A stretch of DNA of 64,000 nucleotides from an uncultured Blautia sp. (GTDB lineage: Bacteria > Bacillota > Clostridia > Lachnospirales > Lachnospiraceae): NCBI GenBank assembly GCA_946557785.1, contig CAMNTH010000005.1:1-64000 (forward strand), in the 5' to 3' direction. Position numbers and translations under genes: made by a program. Under the pieces are notes generated by a model. The model saw nothing but the letters and a program-made list of their open reading frames with translations, was not told where the DNA came from and made no database searches. Below, piece by piece: positions 59,927 to 64,000 of the stretch (positions within the stretch are counted from its first letter, which is position 1; each line of letters opens with the position of its first letter).

Positions 59927-60877
59927 TCAGAGTTTTAAAAGATTTATCTGTTTTCTTTTGGTTTCCAGGGAAGAATGTACATAATAATTCAGCGTAATGC
60001 TTATATTTGCATGTCCCAGAATTTCACTTAACGTTTTCACATCCATCCCCACTCTCACACATTGTGTCGCAAATGTATGCCGCAGAATATGAAAATTCAC
60101 GTTCCTGATTCCGTTTTTTCGGAGTACGCTTTTAAAAAAATATTGATAATTCCTGGGTTCTATAAACCGATTCGTATTAGTCAGAAAAAAGCTGGAATCA
60201 TCCGCTTTTCCCCGGATTTTTTTGATACTTTGATAGATCTGATTAGAAATAGGAATTGTCCGAATGGAAGAGGCTGTTTTGGGTTCATCCATTACAATCT
60301 GCGTTCTATGCACACTGTTTTCATCTGTTACGGAAATGCGCTGCAGAGTATGTCGGACATGAATCACCTTATTTAAAAGATCAATATCCGCCCAGCGAAG
60401 AGCACAGACTTCCCCCAGACGTATCCCGGAATACATACATAAAAGAATTCCTTCGCATCGGGCATCACTCCTGTGTTCCCACAGATAATGGAATAAGGTC
60501 TTCGTCTCCTCCTCTGTTAAAGTTTCTATTTTTTCTTTTTTCACCTTTGGCATGACTGTATTTTCTGCCACATGACATATCTGGTACTCGCTCTCTGCAT
60601 ATTTGATAATTGCTTTTAAAACCATATTAATGTCTCTGACTGTTTTGCTTCCCAGTCCTTTTTTACTACCCTCTCCACCAATTCCCATCTTTTTGCTGGT
60701 AAATGCATTGATCATGGAGGAATTCAGTTTTTCCAGGGGTATTTCCCCCAGCTCAGGGATTATCTGACGCTTTACAATACAATAATACGTAGAAAACGTG
60801 GATTGCTTTACAGTCAGCTTTTTCATACTCAGCCATTCGGTACTTACATCATTAATTGTAATCTTTGAAACATCCAT
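59927..60877 (-). CDS. Tyrosine recombinase, likely the invertase for the capsule switch
   Basis: A complete 316-residue site-specific recombinase. An N-terminal SAM-like core-binding domain (about 1-100) precedes the catalytic domain, in which the residues are present: Arg in YSGIRLGEVCALRW, the HILRHTFATQCVRVG box (HxxR), the histidine in EILGHANISIT and the nucleophile in TLNYYVHS. Its 3' end lies next to the right inverted repeat, and no excisionase, other phage gene or attachment duplication is nearby, so a local inversion role is more likely than prophage integration. The ATG at 60877 has AAAGGAG. Family members include XerC/D, Tn916 Int and DNA invertases. Confidence 0.92.
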   Translation of the reverse strand: MDVSKITINDVSTEWLSMKKLTVKQSTFSTYYCIVKRQIIPELGEIPLEKLNSSMINAFTSKKMGIGGEGSKKGLGSKTVRDINMVLKAIIKYAESEYQICHVAENTVMPKVKKEKIETLTEEETKTLFHYLWEHRSDARCEGILLCMYSGIRLGEVCALRWADIDLLNKVIHVRHTLQRISVTDENSVHRTQIVMDEPKTASSIRTIPISNQIYQSIKKIRGKADDSSFFLTNTNRFIEPRNYQYFFKSVLRKNGIRNVNFHILRHTFATQCVRVGMDVKTLSEILGHANISITLNYYVHSSLETKRKQINLLKL

Positions 60878-61024
60878 TGCTTATTTCTCCTTTAGTGTTT
60901 ATCATTCTTACTAATGCCTATAAGATCTATAGATATTATGTGGAAAATCGAAAATCAGATTCATACCCTGGCACACTGCTTCACTTTTAGTATTATAGGA
61001 ATCCGCCATAAAATTCCCATGATA

Positions 61025-61068
61025 TAAAAAAAGAAGCCCTCACACAAATTTATCGTGCAAAGGCTCCT
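61025..61068 (-). terminator. Terminator of the purB-purA-HAD gene group
   Basis: GAGCCTTTGCAC pairs (with G-U pairs) with GTGTGAGGGCTTC on the minus strand and is followed by TTTTTTT. It separates housekeeping transcription from the recombinase gene. The rest of 60878-61094 holds no gene; a 10-bp palindrome ATCTATAGAT is at 60925. Confidence 0.75.
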
Positions 61069-61094
61069 TTTCCCATATTTACCTTAAACCATAT

Positions 61095-61916
61095 TCACTT
61101 CACTCCAAGCTTCTCCAGCTCTGCTGCAGCCTGTTTGAAACTCTTAAAGCAGATTGCATGTATCCCAAGAGCCTGGGCTCCCTTACAATTCTCCTTCCGG
61201 TCATCTAAAAATACGGTTTTCCCCGGCTCCAAATGGTACTGCTGCAAAAGCTTCTGGTAAATTCCAGCCTCAGGTTTTAATTCCTTTACTTCGCAGGAGA
61301 AAACAATCCCATCCATATATTTTAGGAATGGCAGCTTTTCTTTCGTCTGATCCAGCATAAACAAGGAATAATTCGAAAGAATATATAGATGATAGCCCTG
61401 GTTCTTCAGATATTTCACCCAGGTTTCTGCATAGTCAAATGTGTGTATAGTTTCCGGGCTCCGGCGCATTACCTCCCGGATGTCCGCTTCATACTCCGGT
61501 GCAGCTGCGCAGAATTGCCTTAAATATTCCTCCTCCTCATAGAGTCCTCTGTCCCTCTCATCCCAGACCCTGCTCTTAAAAACTGCTTCTGCAATCTTTT
61601 CGTATTTTTCTTCCGAAAATCCGAATCCTTTAAGATAACTTTCCCAGTCATACTCCACCAGTACTTTTCCAACATCAAACACAATATTTTCAATCATGTG
61701 TTCCTTTTCCTCCTCAGACTTGTTTTTTCCAAAAAAGCGAAAGCCTAATAAAAATATATACGCCATTACAGGTACCATGATTGCTGCTGCCAAAGCTCCC
61801 TTAAATGCAGACTGGGATCCTTCACTGTCTCCAAATGCAAATATCATTGGAAGACAAAATATCAAAAGCAGCAATACCGCTCCGAGAATTGCCGCCGCTC
61901 TCTTAAAATTCTTCAA
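61095..61916 (-). CDS. HAD-family hydrolase with an N-terminal membrane region
   Basis: A 273-residue protein. Two membrane helices occupy residues 5-28 and 40-62. A YihX-like HAD phosphatase follows from about residue 75: motif I FDVGKVLVEYD, motif II LYILSNYS, the lysine in KELKPEAGIY and motif III VFLDDRKENCKGA. The HAD part could also be made alone from an ATG at 61697 (MIENIVFDVG), which has GAGGAGGAAAAGG just upstream. The substrate is unknown. It comes 103 bases after purA and lies before the terminator. Confidence 0.82.
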   Translation of the reverse strand: MKNFKRAAAILGAVLLLLIFCLPMIFAFGDSEGSQSAFKGALAAAIMVPVMAYIFLLGFRFFGKNKSEEEKEHMIENIVFDVGKVLVEYDWESYLKGFGFSEEKYEKIAEAVFKSRVWDERDRGLYEEEEYLRQFCAAAPEYEADIREVMRRSPETIHTFDYAETWVKYLKNQGYHLYILSNYSLFMLDQTKEKLPFLKYMDGIVFSCEVKELKPEAGIYQKLLQQYHLEPGKTVFLDDRKENCKGAQALGIHAICFKSFKQAAAELEKLGVK

Positions 61917-61958
61917 CCTTCATCTCCTTTTCTTTTCCAGAGCAGAGATACAGCACAC

Positions 61959-61978
61959 GCCGGAGAGAACTCTCCGGC
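61959..61978. repeat. Perfect GC-rich palindrome after purA
   Basis: GCCGGAGAG and CTCTCCGGC form a 9-bp stem with a 2-base centre, 42 bases past the purA stop. No T run follows, so it may protect the 3' end of purA mRNA or give weak termination. Confidence 0.5.
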
Positions 61979-62019
61979 GCGGATGCTTTACTGCGGATAT
62001 ATTACTTTTTTTGATTTGT

Positions 62020-63300
62020 TTATTTATTTCTGTAAATAATATCATTTCTTCCCGGTCCGTTGGAAATCATAGTAATGGGGAAGCCAATCTTCTCTTCCAC
62101 AAATTCAATGTATTTGCGGCAGTTTTCCGGAAGCTCCTCATAATTCTTAATTCCCCGGATATCCTGCTTCCATCCCGGAAGCACTTCAAGAACCGGTTTC
62201 GCCTTCTCAAGAAGTCCTGTTGTGGGGAATTCCGTTGTTATCTCACCATTGATTTCATAGCCTGTACATACCGGAATCTCATCCAGGTATCCCAATACGT
62301 CCAGTACAGTAAAGGCCACATCCGTTGTTCCCTGCATACGGCAGCCGTATTTGGACGCAACACAGTCAAACCATCCCATACGTCTTGGGCGTCCTGTTGT
62401 TGCGCCGTACTCTCCCCCGTCTCCGCCTCTTCTGCGAAGTTCATCTGCCTCTTCACCGAAAATCTCAGAAACAAAGGCACCTGCTCCTACTGCACTTGAG
62501 TAAGCTTTGCATACGGTAACGATCTTCTTGATCTCATACGGCGGTACGCCCGCACCAATGGCTCCGTAAGCAGCCAATGTAGAGGAAGAAGTAACCATAG
62601 GATAAATTCCATGATCCGGATCCTTTAAGGAGCCAAGCTGTCCCTCCAGGAGGATCTTCTTTCCATCCTTCAGCGCATTCCAAAGGTATAGGGAAACATC
62701 CCCTACATAAGGCTCAACCATCTTCCTGTAGCCATTCAGTTCTTCCATAAGTTCATCCGGGTTCAGCAGCGGTTTATGATACAGATGCTCCAAAAGGACG
62801 TTCTTCATCTCACAGATCCGCACTACCTTTTCACGGAGAGTTTCTTCGTCAAACAGTTCGCTTACCTGAAAACCAATCTTCGCATATTTATCAGAATAGA
62901 AAGGAGCGATACCTGATTTGGTAGAACCAAAGGATTTTCCGCCCAAACGTTCTTCCTCATACTGGTCAAACAGGATATGATACGGCATGACCATCTGTGC
63001 CCTGTCTGAAATCATGATTTTCGGAGCCGGTACGCCTCTGCCTGTAACTTCATTATATTCCTTAAAAAATACCGGAATGTTCAGCGCCACCCCGTTTCCG
63101 ATGATGCTGGTTGTATGGTCATAAAATACACCGGACGGGAGTGTGTGAAGTGCAAATTTGCCATAGTTATTCACGATTGTATGGCCTGCATTGGCTCCTC
63201 CCTGGAATCTTACGATGATATCTGCTTCCTTGGCTAACATATCGGTGATCTTACCCTTCCCTTCATCTCCCCAGTTGGCACCAACTACTGCTGTGATCAT
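62020..63300 (-). CDS. purA: Adenylosuccinate synthetase
   Basis: Joins IMP and aspartate using GTP in the first committed step to AMP. The N-terminal active-site motif GANWGDEGKGKITDMLA is intact, with GGANAGHTIVNNYGKFALHT and the QLGSLKDPDHGIYPMVTSSS region; the GTP-binding C-terminal half is complete. The 426-residue length is normal. It follows purB by 12 bases, placing both AMP-forming enzymes in one unit. The ATG at 63300 has AAGGAGG. Confidence 0.95.
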   Translation of the reverse strand: MITAVVGANWGDEGKGKITDMLAKEADIIVRFQGGANAGHTIVNNYGKFALHTLPSGVFYDHTTSIIGNGVALNIPVFFKEYNEVTGRGVPAPKIMISDRAQMVMPYHILFDQYEEERLGGKSFGSTKSGIAPFYSDKYAKIGFQVSELFDEETLREKVVRICEMKNVLLEHLYHKPLLNPDELMEELNGYRKMVEPYVGDVSLYLWNALKDGKKILLEGQLGSLKDPDHGIYPMVTSSSTLAAYGAIGAGVPPYEIKKIVTVCKAYSSAVGAGAFVSEIFGEEADELRRRGGDGGEYGATTGRPRRMGWFDCVASKYGCRMQGTTDVAFTVLDVLGYLDEIPVCTGYEINGEITTEFPTTGLLEKAKPVLEVLPGWKQDIRGIKNYEELPENCRKYIEFVEEKIGFPITMISNGPGRNDIIYRNK

Positions 63301-63312
63301 AGCACTTCCTCC

Positions 63313-64000
63313 TTATACGTTAATCTCTGCCTTCATACCAAGCAGGTCCTTACGATCCTTAAGAATGGGATTGACCACCTTCGTAAGGAATGCATCTGTC
63401 TGCTCCTTGGCGCGGCCTACATATCTGGCAGGATCCATAGCCTTCTGAAGCTCCTCCAGCGTCAGGTTAAATGCAGGATCTGCTGCGATCAATTCCAAAA
63501 GGTTGTTCTCTTTTCCTTCCGCCTTTACGTTTCGGCCTGCTTCCATGGAAAGCTCGCGGATACGCTCATGAAGCTCCTGACGGTCTCCGCCGGCTTTTAC
63601 CGCATCCATCATAATATTCTCTGTAGCCATAAAAGGCAGCTCAGACCTTAAACGTTTTTCAATAACTTTTGGGTAAACCACCAATCCGTCAACTACATTC
63701 AGGCAAAGATCCAGAATGCCGTCAATTGCAAGGAAGCCCTCCGGAATACTCAGCCGCTTATTTGCAGAATCATCCAATGTTCTCTCAAACCACTGGGTTG
63801 CGGAGGTAATGGCCGGATTCAGGGCGTCCACCATCACATATCTGGACAGGGAAGCAATACGCTCGCTTCTCATAGGATTTCTCTTATATGCCATTGCAGA
63901 AGAACCGATCTGCGATTTTTCAAATGGTTCCTCTACTTCCTTCAAATGCTGCAGCAGACGAATGTCATTGGACATCTTATGTGCGCTGGCCGCAATGCCT
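63313..64000 (-). CDS. purB: Adenylosuccinate lyase, C-terminal part
   Basis: The reading frame is open to the right edge; the last about 229 residues are present and the N-terminus lies outside. The superfamily signature SSAMAYKRNPMRSE, with the catalytic serine loop, identifies it, and the residues before it (AHKMSNDIRLLQHLKEVEEP) are typical. It cleaves adenylosuccinate to AMP and SAICAR to AICAR. An internal ATG at 63975 is not the true start. Confidence 0.94.
   Translation of the reverse strand, partial: GIAASAHKMSNDIRLLQHLKEVEEPFEKSQIGSSAMAYKRNPMRSERIASLSRYVMVDALNPAITSATQWFERTLDDSANKRLSIPEGFLAIDGILDLCLNVVDGLVVYPKVIEKRLRSELPFMATENIMMDAVKAGGDRQELHERIRELSMEAGRNVKAEGKENNLLELIAADPAFNLTLEELQKAMDPARYVGRAKEQTDAFLTKVVNPILKDRKDLLGMKAEINV

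Noticed and set aside
59927-60877. Integrase of a prophage or integrative element
   Set aside because: No other phage, conjugation or excision genes occur nearby, no tRNA or direct-repeat attachment site is seen, and the inverted sites at its 3' end fit a local inversion.

Overview
The window looks like a chromosomal segment of an anaerobic Firmicute of class Clostridia, most probably a member of the Lachnospiraceae. The signs are moderate-to-low GC, strong Shine-Dalgarno sites, a T-box leader on pheST, the rplS-lepB-rbgA order, a type III pantothenate kinase beside an ECF-type S component, and a Gram-positive capsule module (Wzz-like, BY-kinase, LCP). Both ends are cut: an ABC ATPase runs off the left edge and purB off the right. 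Almost every gene is on the minus strand; only mnmM is convincingly plus. I cannot name the species.

Layout. 0-1.2 kb: an ABC exporter ATPase behind a long leader that holds a promoter, a 13-codon leader ORF and an intrinsic terminator, plus a broken AraC gene. 1.3-6.7 kb: housekeeping genes (coaX, a pantothenate S component, coaBC, mnmM, rbgA, lepB, rplS). 6.9-13.1 kb: an operon pairing a URO-D-type methyltransferase fused to a thioredoxin-like domain with a CobW GTPase, a Cys-rich DUF5714-like protein, an NMT1/SsuA-type ABC importer and a PadR regulator. 13.2-24.7 kb: a glycan-uptake operon (a predicted all-alpha glycosidase, two LplB/YtcP-type permeases, a sugar-binding protein, a YesN-like sensor-regulator, a second URO-D protein, a GH43-like enzyme), with N-terminal remnants of a GH38 mannosidase and of another URO-D gene. 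24.9-28.3 kb: a ZorA/ZorB-like proton-channel pair with a third membrane-anchored protein. 28.4-36.7 kb: a histidine phosphatase, T-box-controlled pheST, a YihY protein, a SpoIID-like protein, galM and the 6S RNA gene.

37.3-59.6 kb is a large capsule/exopolysaccharide locus read leftward from about 59.7 kb: chain-length regulator, BY-kinase, LCP transferase, a secreted protein, a CapD/PglF-type dehydratase, an aminotransferase, a fused priming transferase plus glycosyltransferase, a CDP-alcohol module, three acyltransferases, two more glycosyltransferases, Wzy, Wzx, the UDP-GlcA/UDP-GalA pair and the CapE-CapF-CapG trio for UDP-N-acetyl-L-fucosamine. The middle (about 43.3-50.8 kb) is visibly richer in A+T, as is common for exchanged serotype-specific blocks.

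The most striking feature is immediately upstream of the capsule operon. Two 21-bp inverted copies of one sequence (19 of 21 identical, common 7-bp core TTAGATA between short inverted arms) flank a 158-bp segment with a TTGACA-17-TAAACT promoter, and a complete tyrosine recombinase gene begins its 3' end five bases from the right copy. This has the architecture of a phase-variable invertible promoter. As read here, the best promoter points away from the capsule genes, which suggests the OFF state. A nine-G tract inside one capsule acetyltransferase gene may be a second, independent phase switch.
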